Assembly (NCBI GenBank): GCA_947176115.1
Contig: CAMWPK010000006.1
Coordinates: 1 to 25,278 of the forward strand
Direction of reading: 5' to 3'
Length of the DNA: 25,278 nt
DNA from: an uncultured Clostridia bacterium
GTDB taxonomy: Bacteria > Bacillota > Clostridia > Christensenellales > UBA3700
The translations under genes and the position numbers were made by a program. Shown here in pieces: positions 5,862-13,735 of the stretch (position 1 is the first letter of the stretch; the number at the start of each line of letters is the position of its first letter). The notes beneath the pieces were generated by a model. It saw only the letters and a list, made by a program, of their open reading frames with translations. It was not told the DNA's origin and searched no databases.

Positions 5862-6727
5862 TGAAAAGGCGAATTTGCTACGTTGCGCCCTTTGACGGCA
5901 AAGTTGAGGACATATTAAAGTATAAGGGGATATCTTCGTCCATATGCGTTGCGCTGAGAAAAGCTATGGGGCTTGTATGCAGAATTTCAGAAGGCGAAGA
6001 GATACCCATAAGGCTTATTGATACGCTGTCGCAAGGCGAGAGCTTTTGCATTTATCTAGTGGATGAAGATATTTCGCCGATACCCAAACTCGATATTCCC
6101 GTCAACATAGTTTATGAGGACGAAGACCTTGCCGTAATCGATAAGACGGCAGGGATTGCGGTCATTCCCGTAAAAGCGCATTACGGAAGGTGTCTTGTCA
6201 ATGCTTTGGCAAATATCTGGGGCGATTTCGTCTACCGTCCCGTCAATAGACTTGACAGAGATACGTCAGGGCTAATGATAGTCGCCAAGAATCAACTTGC
6301 GCATTCTATGCTTTCGGCGGAGCATATCCATAGAGAGTACGTCGCGCTTTGCAGTGGAGTATTCGTAGGAGAGAAAAGCGGAGAGATAGACTTGCCGATA
6401 AAGCGCGTCGGCGAAGGTCTGCGCCGTCAAGTTGTCCCAAGTGGCGATAACGCCTTGACGCAGTATCGGATATTGGAGCAGTACAGCGACTATTTTTCCG
6501 CCAAGTTCGTATTAAAGACGGGCAGAACGCATCAAATAAGAGTGCATATTTCGCATTTAGGTTATCCGCTATGTTGCGATAAGTTGTACAATCCCAACTC
6601 CAAGCCTATAGTTTGCCCCAACGGCAAGCGTTTGGACAGACAGGCTCTGCATTCTTGCGCGCTTGAGTTTGTCCACCCGATAAGCGGAAAAACAATGACT
6701 TTTTCGTCTAAAGCCGAATTTTTGTAA
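5861..6727 (+). CDS. RluA-family pseudouridine synthase
   Basis: 288-residue enzyme that converts uridine to pseudouridine in RNA (23S rRNA or tRNA). The catalytic motif NRLDRDTSGLMIVAKN carries Asp132; the usual His before RLD is Asn here. The typical late motif GRTHQIRVHISHLGYPLCCD is intact. The first 80 residues form the short N-terminal region seen before the domain; an S4 domain is not clear. ATG 5861 overlaps the preceding stop codon by one base (TAATG), which points to translational coupling; ATG 5846 in the same frame, inside the preceding gene, is a less likely start. Site specificity (RluA, RluC or RluD type) cannot be assigned. Confidence 0.92.
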   Translation: MKRRICYVAPFDGKVEDILKYKGISSSICVALRKAMGLVCRISEGEEIPIRLIDTLSQGESFCIYLVDEDISPIPKLDIPVNIVYEDEDLAVIDKTAGIAVIPVKAHYGRCLVNALANIWGDFVYRPVNRLDRDTSGLMIVAKNQLAHSMLSAEHIHREYVALCSGVFVGEKSGEIDLPIKRVGEGLRRQVVPSGDNALTQYRILEQYSDYFSAKFVLKTGRTHQIRVHISHLGYPLCCDKLYNPNSKPIVCPNGKRLDRQALHSCALEFVHPISGKTMTFSSKAEFL

Positions 6728-6739
6728 TACGGTAATCAA

Positions 6740-6769
6740 TTGACTTTTATAGGCGTAGTAATATATAAT
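6740..6769 (+). promoter_or_regulatory. Promoter of the alcohol dehydrogenase operon
   Basis: TTGACT (6740-6745), 18-bp spacer, TATAAT (6764-6769), about 42 bp upstream of the ATG at 6812. It appears to be the only promoter before the five-gene run that ends at 10950. Confidence 0.7.
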
Positions 6770-6811
6770 TAAATCATAGATTTTTCGCGTTTGCGATATA
6801 AGGAGAGAATT

Positions 6812-8053
6812 ATGAATATTTTCCAAAAAGCATGGTACAGAACTTATCAAAAGACGATATATATTGTTTCGCCTTTTTTGAAATGGCGCCAACCTCAACT
6901 TCTCAAGTTCGAGGGCGGTATAGCTGACTTGCCCAAGTTTATCAAAGACAAGGGACTTGACAGCGTTTTGCTCGTCACCGACCCTATGCTCATGAAACTT
7001 GGTATGCCACAGCCTATCATTGACGCTTGTAATGAGATAGGTTTGCATTGCGCCGTTTTCAGCGAGGTATGTCCCAATCCCACGATTGATATAGTAGAGC
7101 AGGCATTGCAAGTATACAAGGATGAGAAGTGTAATTGCATTATTGCGCTTGGAGGCGGTTCGTCTATGGACTGCGCAAAAGCCGTAGGCGCAAGAGTAGC
7201 AAAGCCAAAGAAGCAAATTCCGCAGATGAAAGGTATTCTAAAGGTAGGTAAGAAACTTCCTACGTTGGTGGCTATCCCTACGACGGCAGGTACGGGAAGC
7301 GAAACTACTTTGGCGGCAGTAATCACCAATTCGCAGACGCACGAGAAGTACGCTATCAACGACCATGCGCTCATTCCGGAGTACGCTTTGCTTGACGCTA
7401 AGTTGACGACGGGACTTCCCAAGCATATCACGTCTACGACGGGTATGGACGCTTTGACGCACGCGGTTGAGGCTTATATCGGCAAGGGCAACACCAAGCA
7501 GACCAAGGCAGACGCGGAAAAGGCGGTAAAACTCATTTTCGACAACCTCGTTACTGCATACAACGACGGCGCGAATTTAGAAGCGAGAGAGAATATGCTG
7601 AAAGGCGCGTATTATGCGGGCGCGGCGTTTACCAGAGCGTACGTCGGCTACGTACACGCAATGGCGCATACAATGGGCGGTTTTTATCACACTCCGCACG
7701 GATTGGCAAATTCGGTTATCTTACCGCATATACTTGATTGGTTTGGTAGCAGTATTTACAAAAAACTGGCTAAACTTGCGACCATAGTCGGTATTGACGG
7801 CGAAAGCGACGAGGTAAAGGCAAAGAATTTTATTGAGGCTATCAAGGATATGAATAAGGCTATGAACATACCTGAAAAGATAGAGGGAGTAGTCGAAGAG
7901 AAAGACTTGCCTACGATGGTTGACAGAGCGTACAGCGAAGCGCATCCGCTTTATCCGGTACCTAAGTTTATGAGCAAACAAGAACTTGAAAAAATGTTTA
8001 GACAAGTTTGCCCGCCCAAGAGCCAAAGCGCAGACGAGAGCGAGCAAGCGTAA
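6812..8053 (+). CDS. Iron-containing alcohol dehydrogenase
   Basis: 413-residue type III alcohol dehydrogenase, NAD(P)-linked, interconverting an alcohol and an aldehyde or ketone in the cytoplasm. The nucleotide-binding GGGSSMDCAKAVGA lies at about 114-127 and TTAGTGSETT at 157-166. Metal ligands by family pattern are Asp213 and His217 in TGMDALTHAVEAY, His282 in VHAMAHTMGG and His296 in HTPHGLAN. ATG 6812 follows AAGGAGA by 5 nt; the open frame extends further up but without a ribosome site. It is first in an apparent operon with thiamine pyrophosphokinase (3-bp gap), a phosphatase, a DUF1349 protein and a VanW protein. Lactaldehyde, butanol or 1,3-propanediol type substrates are all possible. 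Confidence 0.93.
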   Translation: MNIFQKAWYRTYQKTIYIVSPFLKWRQPQLLKFEGGIADLPKFIKDKGLDSVLLVTDPMLMKLGMPQPIIDACNEIGLHCAVFSEVCPNPTIDIVEQALQVYKDEKCNCIIALGGGSSMDCAKAVGARVAKPKKQIPQMKGILKVGKKLPTLVAIPTTAGTGSETTLAAVITNSQTHEKYAINDHALIPEYALLDAKLTTGLPKHITSTTGMDALTHAVEAYIGKGNTKQTKADAEKAVKLIFDNLVTAYNDGANLEARENMLKGAYYAGAAFTRAYVGYVHAMAHTMGGFYHTPHGLANSVILPHILDWFGSSIYKKLAKLATIVGIDGESDEVKAKNFIEAIKDMNKAMNIPEKIEGVVEEKDLPTMVDRAYSEAHPLYPVPKFMSKQELEKMFRQVCPPKSQSADESEQA

Positions 8054-8056
8054 TCT

Positions 8057-8659
8057 ATGAGATGCGTACTTGTATGCAGTGGAGAATTCTCCTCGGAAGA
8101 GTTTTGCGTGGATACGCAAGATTTCGTAATTGCCGTTGACGGCGGTTACGCATATATAAAAGATTTGTGTCGAGTAGACCTCGCCGTAGGCGATTTTGAT
8201 TCCCTTGGGTACGTTCCCGAGGGAATTGCTACTTTGCGACACAATCCAATCAAGGATTATACCGATACGTATCTCGCATTTGAAGAAGCGTTGAGCAGAG
8301 GCTATGACGAATTTGTAGTATACGGAGCGTTGGGCGGTAGACTTGACCACACGCTCGCCAATCTTCAGTGCGCTTACGATTTTGCAAAAAAAGGCGTTCA
8401 AGTAAAACTAATCGGCAAAGATTGCGTAGTTGAAGTAATTACGGGCAGAAAGACAATCAGCGGAAGTAAAGGACAGATTTTTTCATTATTTTCTTTTGAC
8501 GTGACAAAGGGAGTATATATCAAGAATGGCAAGTATCCGCTTGCAGACGCTACGCTTACGAATAACTTTCCGATTGGCGTAAGCAATGAATTGCTCGATA
8601 AAGACTGCGAGATAGAAGTAAAAGACGGATACGCGTTGTTAATAGTTAATAAGAGATAA
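8057..8659 (+). CDS. thiN: Thiamine pyrophosphokinase
   Basis: 200-residue enzyme that transfers pyrophosphate from ATP to thiamine to make thiamine diphosphate. Catalytic-domain motifs are all visible: VDGG (27-30), GDFDS (45-49), KDYTD (66-70) and GGRLDHTLAN (93-102). The C-terminal part (about 130-200) is the beta-rich thiamine-binding domain. It starts 3 bp after the alcohol dehydrogenase stop, with no strong ribosome site, so it probably depends on readthrough from upstream translation. In many Firmicutes this gene sits beside rsgA and rpe; here it is with alcohol dehydrogenase and a phosphatase. No thiamine riboswitch is seen. Confidence 0.93.
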   Translation: MRCVLVCSGEFSSEEFCVDTQDFVIAVDGGYAYIKDLCRVDLAVGDFDSLGYVPEGIATLRHNPIKDYTDTYLAFEEALSRGYDEFVVYGALGGRLDHTLANLQCAYDFAKKGVQVKLIGKDCVVEVITGRKTISGSKGQIFSLFSFDVTKGVYIKNGKYPLADATLTNNFPIGVSNELLDKDCEIEVKDGYALLIVNKR

Positions 8660-8666
8660 GGTACGT

Positions 8667-9329
8667 ATGAAAAAGGCAGTATTTTTTGATTTAGACGGCA
8701 CTGTGCTGGACACTCTTCCCGACCTAGCGAAGTCGGCTAATTACGCATTGAAAGAATTAGGCTATCCCACGCAAAGCGTAGAAACCGTGCGTATGGCGAT
8801 AGGTCACGGCATACGCAACTTGCTCCGCGAGCTTATGCATTGCAATGACGAAGAGCAACTTGATAAGTGCAGAGAGATTTTTAAGGAATATTACGATATG
8901 CACAAAGCCGATACTACCAAGCCGTTTGACGGCATACTTGAGCTTTTGCATAACTTAAAGCAAGAGGGTTACAAACTTGTATTGATTTCCAATAAATACG
9001 ACGGCGCGACAAAGGACTTGGCTAGGAAGTTTTTCGGCGATTTATTCGACGGGGTATACGGCTCTCGCGACGATATTCCCGCCAAGCCCAATAGAGATTT
9101 ATTTGATATTGCCTGTCAGGAAAATAATCTTGCAAGCGACGGCATAATATACGTAGGCGACAGCGAAGTTGACTGCGAGTTTGCAAGTAATTGCGCAATG
9201 ACTTTGATAGCGGTAGACTGGGGATTTAGAACTCATGCACAGCTCGTCCAAGCGGGAGCGAAGATTATTGTAAGTTCGCCAAAGGAATTATACGATACAG
9301 TCAAATCAATTAATTTGGAATTTGCTTAG
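8667..9329 (+). CDS. HAD-superfamily phosphatase, phosphoglycolate phosphatase-like
   Basis: 220-residue HAD hydrolase of the Gph/PgpB-like subgroup with an alpha-helical cap. Motif I is FDLDGTVLDT (nucleophile Asp8, acid Asp10), motif II is LISNK (Ser108), motif III is the Lys in IPAKPN (Lys140), and motif IV is VGDSEVDCEFA (Asp165, Asp169). It would remove phosphate from 2-phosphoglycolate or another small phospho-substrate; substrate range cannot be read from sequence. It is 7 bp after thiN and 11 bp before the DUF1349 gene, so it is an internal gene of the operon. Confidence 0.9.
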   Translation: MKKAVFFDLDGTVLDTLPDLAKSANYALKELGYPTQSVETVRMAIGHGIRNLLRELMHCNDEEQLDKCREIFKEYYDMHKADTTKPFDGILELLHNLKQEGYKLVLISNKYDGATKDLARKFFGDLFDGVYGSRDDIPAKPNRDLFDIACQENNLASDGIIYVGDSEVDCEFASNCAMTLIAVDWGFRTHAQLVQAGAKIIVSSPKELYDTVKSINLEFA

Positions 9330-9340
9330 GAGGATAATCT

Positions 9341-9940
9341 ATGGACATAAAAGCTCTTGAATGGACTAGAAAACCGTTAGATTATACAATTAAAGAGGAC
9401 GATATAGAGATAATTACCAAGCCTCATACGGATTTATGGCAGAGAACGTATTATCATTTTCAAAATGACAATGCGCCGGTATTGCAAATCCAAACGGAGG
9501 AAAAATATTTCAGCTTTGTTGTCAAAACTCAGTTTGACGAAAGTAAGCGCAGATTCGATCAGTGCGGTATAGTAATGTATCTAGATAGTGAAAACTGGTT
9601 GAAGGCTTCTGTCGAATACGAAAACGATACCTATCAACATCTGGGGAGCGTAGTAACCAACGGCGGTTATTCCGACTGGGCTACGACCGTTATAGACGCT
9701 TCCGTAAAATCAATGTGGTATCGGTTAAGTCGAAGAGAAGACGATTATCGTATTGAATGTTCGACAGACGGAGTAACTTTCAATCAAATGCGAATATGCC
9801 ATATGAGCAAAGGTAAGGGGAAAATAAAGTTTGGCATTTACGCTTGTTCTCCGGAAGATTCTTCTTTTAAGGCGATATTCTCCAATATGCAAATTACGGA
9901 TTGCCAATGGCAAGCCCATGACGGACAGCAACCTGGTTAG
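9341..9940 (+). CDS. DUF1349 (concanavalin A-like) domain protein
   Basis: 199-residue protein that is almost entirely one DUF1349 domain, a beta-sandwich of the concanavalin A-like lectin/glucanase fold. Recognisable stretches are FSFVVKTQFDESKRRFDQCG, VMYLDSENWLKASVEYEND, the SVVTNGGYSDWAT segment and a late KFGIYACSPEDSSFKAIFSN strand. No signal peptide is present, so it is probably cytoplasmic. A clear AGGAGG (9329-9334) precedes the ATG, stronger than the sites of its neighbours, so it may be translated better than they are. The biochemical role of standalone DUF1349 proteins is not established; the fold suggests sugar binding. Confidence 0.88.
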   Translation: MDIKALEWTRKPLDYTIKEDDIEIITKPHTDLWQRTYYHFQNDNAPVLQIQTEEKYFSFVVKTQFDESKRRFDQCGIVMYLDSENWLKASVEYENDTYQHLGSVVTNGGYSDWATTVIDASVKSMWYRLSRREDDYRIECSTDGVTFNQMRICHMSKGKGKIKFGIYACSPEDSSFKAIFSNMQITDCQWQAHDGQQPG

Positions 9941-9960
9941 TCTTTATTCTTACCAAAATT

Positions 9961-10950
9961 ATGCAGAATATATTTATTCCATGCTCACAAAATATTATTG
10001 TGAAAAGCCGTAGGAATATAAATATCTGCATATTTTTATTTATTTTTTGTATCGCCTTAGTAACTACTACAGCAGGCGGTGTATTCTTATACGCAGGACA
10101 GAATATGCAGAGCGCTCAAGCAATGAGCAGTCCCAATCCCTACGGCTTTTCTCCTAAAATGCAACTTATCAGTTCTTTTAGCACCGATTATTCGACTTCT
10201 AAAGAAGAGCGCGCTCACAACGTAGCGTTGGCGAGCAGTAACTTTTGTTGGATTGTAGTCAAGAGAGGCGAAACGCTATCATTTAATACCGTAGTGGGAT
10301 TGCGTAGTGAAGAGAGAGGATACAAGAACGCAAAGGTAATCGTCAACGGCGAGTATACTCAAGGCGTGGGCGGTGGAGTTTGTCAAGTATCTACTACGCT
10401 CTACAACGCTTGGATAAGAGCGGGAATGACCGCGAAGTCGGCAAAGTCCCACTCTTTGCCGTCGTCATATTGCGGTCTATCGCAAGACGCTACCGTCAGC
10501 GAGTTTATAGATTTGGTGCTTCTCAACGACAGCGACTATGACGTAATCGTCAACGGTTATACTAAGAATAAAAAGGTTTATTTTGACGTATACGGACACC
10601 CATTGCCGTATAAGATAAATTTGCGTAGCGAAATCACTGAAGTTTTACAACCGCCTTTGCCTCTCGTCGAGTGGTCGGAGGAATTGATTGGCGAAGTGCA
10701 ACGCGACGCTGACGGCGAATATACCGTCGCTCAAAAGAGCGCCGTAGGCTATAAGTCAAGAGCTATTATCGAGTACGTTAAGGACGGTAAGATAATATTC
10801 CAAAAAGAGTTAAGAAAGGACAATTACTTGCCCGTGCAAGGCAAGATAATTCGCAAGAAGCCTACGCAAGACGACAATTCTCAACTTCCCAATGATAGCA
10901 ATTTCCCATGGTTTGATAAGATTTATCAACCTTCGTCAATAGGCGCGTAA
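9961..10950 (+). CDS. VanW-family membrane-anchored protein
   Basis: Up to 329 residues. A hydrophobic segment near residues 20-45 (CIFLFIFCIALVTTTAGGVFLYAG) anchors it to the membrane; most of the protein would lie outside. The VanW domain spans about 85-210 with the conserved pattern RGETLSFNTVVG, then GGGVCQVSTTLYNA and a late SEFIDLVLLND block. Residues about 225-300 resemble a degenerate G5-type domain. VanW proteins are linked to the envelope, but their reaction is not known. Neither ATG 9961 nor the in-frame GTG 10000 has a good ribosome site; 9961 is given as the longest. Last gene of the run, followed directly by a terminator. Confidence 0.88.
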   Translation: MQNIFIPCSQNIIVKSRRNINICIFLFIFCIALVTTTAGGVFLYAGQNMQSAQAMSSPNPYGFSPKMQLISSFSTDYSTSKEERAHNVALASSNFCWIVVKRGETLSFNTVVGLRSEERGYKNAKVIVNGEYTQGVGGGVCQVSTTLYNAWIRAGMTAKSAKSHSLPSSYCGLSQDATVSEFIDLVLLNDSDYDVIVNGYTKNKKVYFDVYGHPLPYKINLRSEITEVLQPPLPLVEWSEELIGEVQRDADGEYTVAQKSAVGYKSRAIIEYVKDGKIIFQKELRKDNYLPVQGKIIRKKPTQDDNSQLPNDSNFPWFDKIYQPSSIGA

Positions 10951-10977
10951 AAATGCAGGCAATGACCTGCATTTTTT
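10950..10977 (+). terminator. Terminator after the VanW gene
   Basis: A 10-bp stem AAAATGCAGG / CCTGCATTTT (10950-10959 and 10966-10975) with loop CAATGA, running into a T tract. It starts on the last base of the stop codon, so it closes the operon that begins at 6812. Confidence 0.85.
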
Positions 10978-11023
10978 AATTGGACAATTCTATATAACAT
11001 ACTTAAATATTAAAGGTTGACAG

Positions 11024-11053
11024 TTGACTTTTTGCTGTTTGAAAATGTATAAT
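11024..11053 (+). promoter_or_regulatory. Promoter of the HD-domain gene
   Basis: TTGACT (11024-11029), 18-bp spacer, TATAAT (11048-11053), 27 bp before the ATG at 11081. A TTGACA at 11017-11022 is too far from the -10 box. Confidence 0.7.
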
Positions 11054-11080
11054 AAAAATACTAAATTCAAGGCGGTCATT

Positions 11081-11683
11081 ATGGTAGACATAGAACTCAA
11101 CAAGGCGAGATTTATCAAGATATACGAGGAGAATATCAAGAGAGAGGGAAGTGACAAGCTTCTCAAGTGGCTTTGCGATACAGACTTCTTCGTAGCGCCT
11201 GCAAGTTCTAAGTTCCACAATGCGGTTACGGGCGGTCTATGCGACCATTCGCTCAACGTATATGACAGGGCGGTGGAACTCGTAGAAGCGGAGAATAAAA
11301 AGGAAAATTCGCTTTTCAAGAATATCTCGGCGGAAAGCATTGCTATCTCCACGCTCTTGCACGACTTGTGCAAGGTGGACTATTACAAGGTATCGCTTCG
11401 TAATCAAAAGAACGAATTTGGTACTTGGGAACAAGTGCCGTACTTCCAAGTTGACGAAAAACTTCCTTACGGACACGGCGAAAAGTCAGTGTATATGATA
11501 AGCGGATTTATGCGTCTTACCAGAGAAGAGGCGATGGCGATTAATTGGCATATGGGCGGTTTTGATAAACGCGTGATTGGCGGAGATTATTCCATAAGCA
11601 AAGCGTTTTCGCAATTCCCTTTCGCTACGCTCGTACACATTGCCGATATTATGGCTACGTATTTTGACGAGGATAGAGAGTAA
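11081..11683 (+). CDS. HD-domain phosphohydrolase-like protein
   Basis: 200-residue metal-dependent HD-superfamily protein, predicted to hydrolyse phosphate esters of nucleotides or RNA ends. Likely metal ligands are His56 (GGLCDHSLNV), His94-Asp95 (TLLHDLCKVD), His132 (YGHGEKS), His157 (INWHMGG) and Asp189 (LVHIADIMATY), a six-ligand layout similar to the HD domain of YhaM-type 3'-5' exoribonucleases. No OB-fold RNA-binding domain or other module is attached. ATG 11081 was chosen for its AAGGCGG ribosome site and nearby promoter; the frame is open further up to 11024. The phosphosugar mutase gene follows 103 bp later. The substrate is unknown. Confidence 0.85.
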   Translation: MVDIELNKARFIKIYEENIKREGSDKLLKWLCDTDFFVAPASSKFHNAVTGGLCDHSLNVYDRAVELVEAENKKENSLFKNISAESIAISTLLHDLCKVDYYKVSLRNQKNEFGTWEQVPYFQVDEKLPYGHGEKSVYMISGFMRLTREEAMAINWHMGGFDKRVIGGDYSISKAFSQFPFATLVHIADIMATYFDEDRE

Positions 11684-11722
11684 GGAAGAGTGAAGAAGTA
11701 AGAGGTAAGAGGGAAGAAGTGA
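11684..11722 (+). repeat. Polypurine G/A-rich tract
   Basis: Almost only G and A with a few T, made of imperfect repeats of the GAAGAAGTAAGAGG type, directly after the HD gene. It looks like several ribosome-binding-site-like sequences in a row. No open frame follows at a suitable spacing. Its role is unknown; it may be low-complexity filler. Confidence 0.5.
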
Positions 11723-11786
11723 CGGCAAGCGCTCAAAATAACAAATTTCAAATATAATTCGCCGTCTTACGGCAAGAGAGGTATAT

Positions 11787-13529
11787 ATGTATAAAGATAA
11801 CTACCAGCTATGGCTTAACAACGTAAGCGAGCTACAGAAGAAAGAACTATTGGAGATAGCATCCGACGAGAAGGAAATCAAAGAAAGATTTACTTTGCCT
11901 TTGGCGTTTGGTACGGCAGGTATGCGCGGAACTATCTGTATGGGCATTTCCAATATGAACGAGTATACAGTGGCAAGAGCTACCAAGGGACTGAGCGACT
12001 ATATCAATTCGCTTGGAAAGGACGAAGCAAAGAGAGGCGTAGTTATTTCTTACGATACGAGGCGTATGTCCTTTGAATTTGCATTGACGTCAGCGAGAGT
12101 ACTTGGTTCCAACGGCATAAAAGTATCTTTGTTTGAGAACGTCAGACCTGTGCCTATGTGTTCTTTTGCTGTACGCGAACTTAATTGTATCGCCGGTATT
12201 ATGATTACCGCAAGCCACAATCCCAAGGAGTACAACGGATATAAGGTATACGGCGAGGACGGAGCGCAAATGTCGCCGGAGGCAACCGCGGGCGTAGTCA
12301 AGTTTATTCAAGACACGCCATACTTTGGTCTGGCAAAAGAGGACGTTAAGACTACTTGCCATAAGGAGATAGAAGGCAAGGACGGCTTTGCCTTGAGCGA
12401 GCACATAACGGTTATCGGCAAGAGTTTGGACGATAAGTATTACGACGCTTTATCAAAGTTATCGCTTTCAAAAGAAGCGGTAGAGAAAGTGGGTAAGGAT
12501 ATTAAAATAGTCTATTCGCCTATTCACGGTTCAGGTTTTATACCCGTGACGACTATGCTTGCTAAAATGGGAATTTCCGTATCCGTTGTTGAAGAGCAAA
12601 AGTATCCCGACACGGAATTTTCTACAGTCGCAGTTCCCAATCCCGAACAACCTGACGCGCTCAAAATGGGTATTGACCTTGCCAACAAGCTGGGTAGCGA
12701 TATCGTCATAGGCACCGACCCAGATAGCGACAGAATGGGTATCGCAATTAGGGACGATAAGGGCGAGTTTATGCTCCTCAACGGAAATCAGATTGGCGCA
12801 ATGCTTATGGACTACGTACTTTTACGTCATAAGGAAGAGGGAACTTTACCTAAAAATAGCGCAGTAGTCAAGACGATTGTTACCACGCGTCTTGCAGACA
12901 AGATAGCTAAGAGCTACGGCGCGACGGTGTACGACGTGCTGACAGGCTTTAAGTTTATCGGCGAAAAGATAAAAGAGTGGGAGCGCAACGGCAAGCATAC
13001 TTTTATGTTCGGTTATGAAGAGAGCTATGGATATCTTTCGGGTACGCACGCGAGAGATAAAGACGCTGTCGTAGCAAGTATGCTCTTTGCTGAGATGGCT
13101 TGCTATTATACCTATAAAAAAACTACGCTTTATGAGAAGCTCAACTCATTGTTTGACAAGTTCGGCTATTTTGTAGAGAGCAGTAAGTCTATTGCGTTCA
13201 AGGGCTTAGACGGTATGGAACAGATGGCCAACATTATGAAGAAGTTCAAAGATACCGATTTGACGGAAGTTGCAGGCGTGCCTATGATTAGCAAACTTGA
13301 TTTGGAAGCAGGCATGGTCAAATACTTTGAAGACGGCAGAATTGAGATGACGGACTTGCCAAGCGCCAACGTAATAAAATACGAGTTTGGCGACGACGAA
13401 TGGCTTTGCATACGTCCAAGCGGAACAGAGCCAAAGCTCAAAATCTACGTTTCTACCAAAGCCGAAAGCAAACAAAAGAGTGTCGAGCGTAACGAGAAGT
13501 TGCAGAGCGCAATAATCTCTTTGATATAG
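11787..13529 (+). CDS. pgcA: Phospho-sugar mutase (phosphoglucomutase / phosphomannomutase)
   Basis: 580-residue alpha-D-phosphohexomutase that interconverts hexose 1-phosphate and 6-phosphate, feeding nucleotide-sugar and envelope polymer synthesis. The phosphoserine loop is ITASHNP (Ser143), the magnesium loop GTDPDSDR (Asp311, 313, 315), the sugar-binding loop FGYEESYGYLSG (408-419) and the phosphate-binding loop RPSGTEPKLK near the C-terminus. Length and the EESYG loop match the PgcA/PGM2-type group of Firmicutes, with glucose phosphate the likeliest substrate. ATG 11787 has AGAGAGG 5 nt before it. A small hairpin GCCGT-CTT-ACGGC (11761-11773) sits just ahead of the ribosome site. A terminator follows at 13571. 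Confidence 0.93.
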   Translation: MYKDNYQLWLNNVSELQKKELLEIASDEKEIKERFTLPLAFGTAGMRGTICMGISNMNEYTVARATKGLSDYINSLGKDEAKRGVVISYDTRRMSFEFALTSARVLGSNGIKVSLFENVRPVPMCSFAVRELNCIAGIMITASHNPKEYNGYKVYGEDGAQMSPEATAGVVKFIQDTPYFGLAKEDVKTTCHKEIEGKDGFALSEHITVIGKSLDDKYYDALSKLSLSKEAVEKVGKDIKIVYSPIHGSGFIPVTTMLAKMGISVSVVEEQKYPDTEFSTVAVPNPEQPDALKMGIDLANKLGSDIVIGTDPDSDRMGIAIRDDKGEFMLLNGNQIGAMLMDYVLLRHKEEGTLPKNSAVVKTIVTTRLADKIAKSYGATVYDVLTGFKFIGEKIKEWERNGKHTFMFGYEESYGYLSGTHARDKDAVVASMLFAEMACYYTYKKTTLYEKLNSLFDKFGYFVESSKSIAFKGLDGMEQMANIMKKFKDTDLTEVAGVPMISKLDLEAGMVKYFEDGRIEMTDLPSANVIKYEFGDDEWLCIRPSGTEPKLKIYVSTKAESKQKSVERNEKLQSAIISLI

Positions 13530-13570
13530 TTATTGATAAATTATTAAATTAAAGTTAACTTATTAGTCGT

Positions 13571-13606
13571 AATACTCCTTTCTCTCAACGAGAAGGGAGT
13601 ATTTTG
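13571..13606 (+). terminator. Terminator after pgcA
   Basis: Stem AATACTCC-TTTCTC / GAGAAG-GGAGTATT around the loop TCAAC (13571-13602), followed by TTTTGT. Located about 42 bp after the stop codon. Confidence 0.8.
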
Positions 13607-13622
13607 TAATTTCGATACTCCT

Positions 13623-13660
13623 ATGTCATTTCTAGCGTAGCCAAGTATCTCAAATGACAT
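13623..13660. repeat. Dispersed repeat copy with 9-bp inverted ends
   Basis: A 38-bp unit bounded by ATGTCATTT and its exact reverse complement AAATGACAT, with CTAGCGTAGCCAAG inside. The core matches the pattern GTCATTTCnAnCGTAGCnAAG also seen at 16081-16115. It sits between the pgcA terminator and a TATAAT (13674-13679) upstream of the SDR gene. Confidence 0.6.
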
Positions 13661-13735
13661 ACAATACAACTTATATAATGGATATTATTTGTTTATTCGT
13701 CAATAATCATATTGAGAAAATAACGAGGTAAGATT

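Noticed and set aside
6569..7216. 215-codon minus-strand open frame over the rluA end and the alcohol dehydrogenase start
   Set aside because: Overlaps two genes with clear catalytic motifs and has no recognisable domain.
7721..8401. 226-codon minus-strand open frame
   Set aside because: Antisense to the alcohol dehydrogenase and thiN genes; composition looks like a reverse-strand shadow.
9831..10013. 60-codon open frame bridging the DUF1349 and VanW genes
   Set aside because: Lies in another frame inside both genes, with no ribosome site and no family resemblance.
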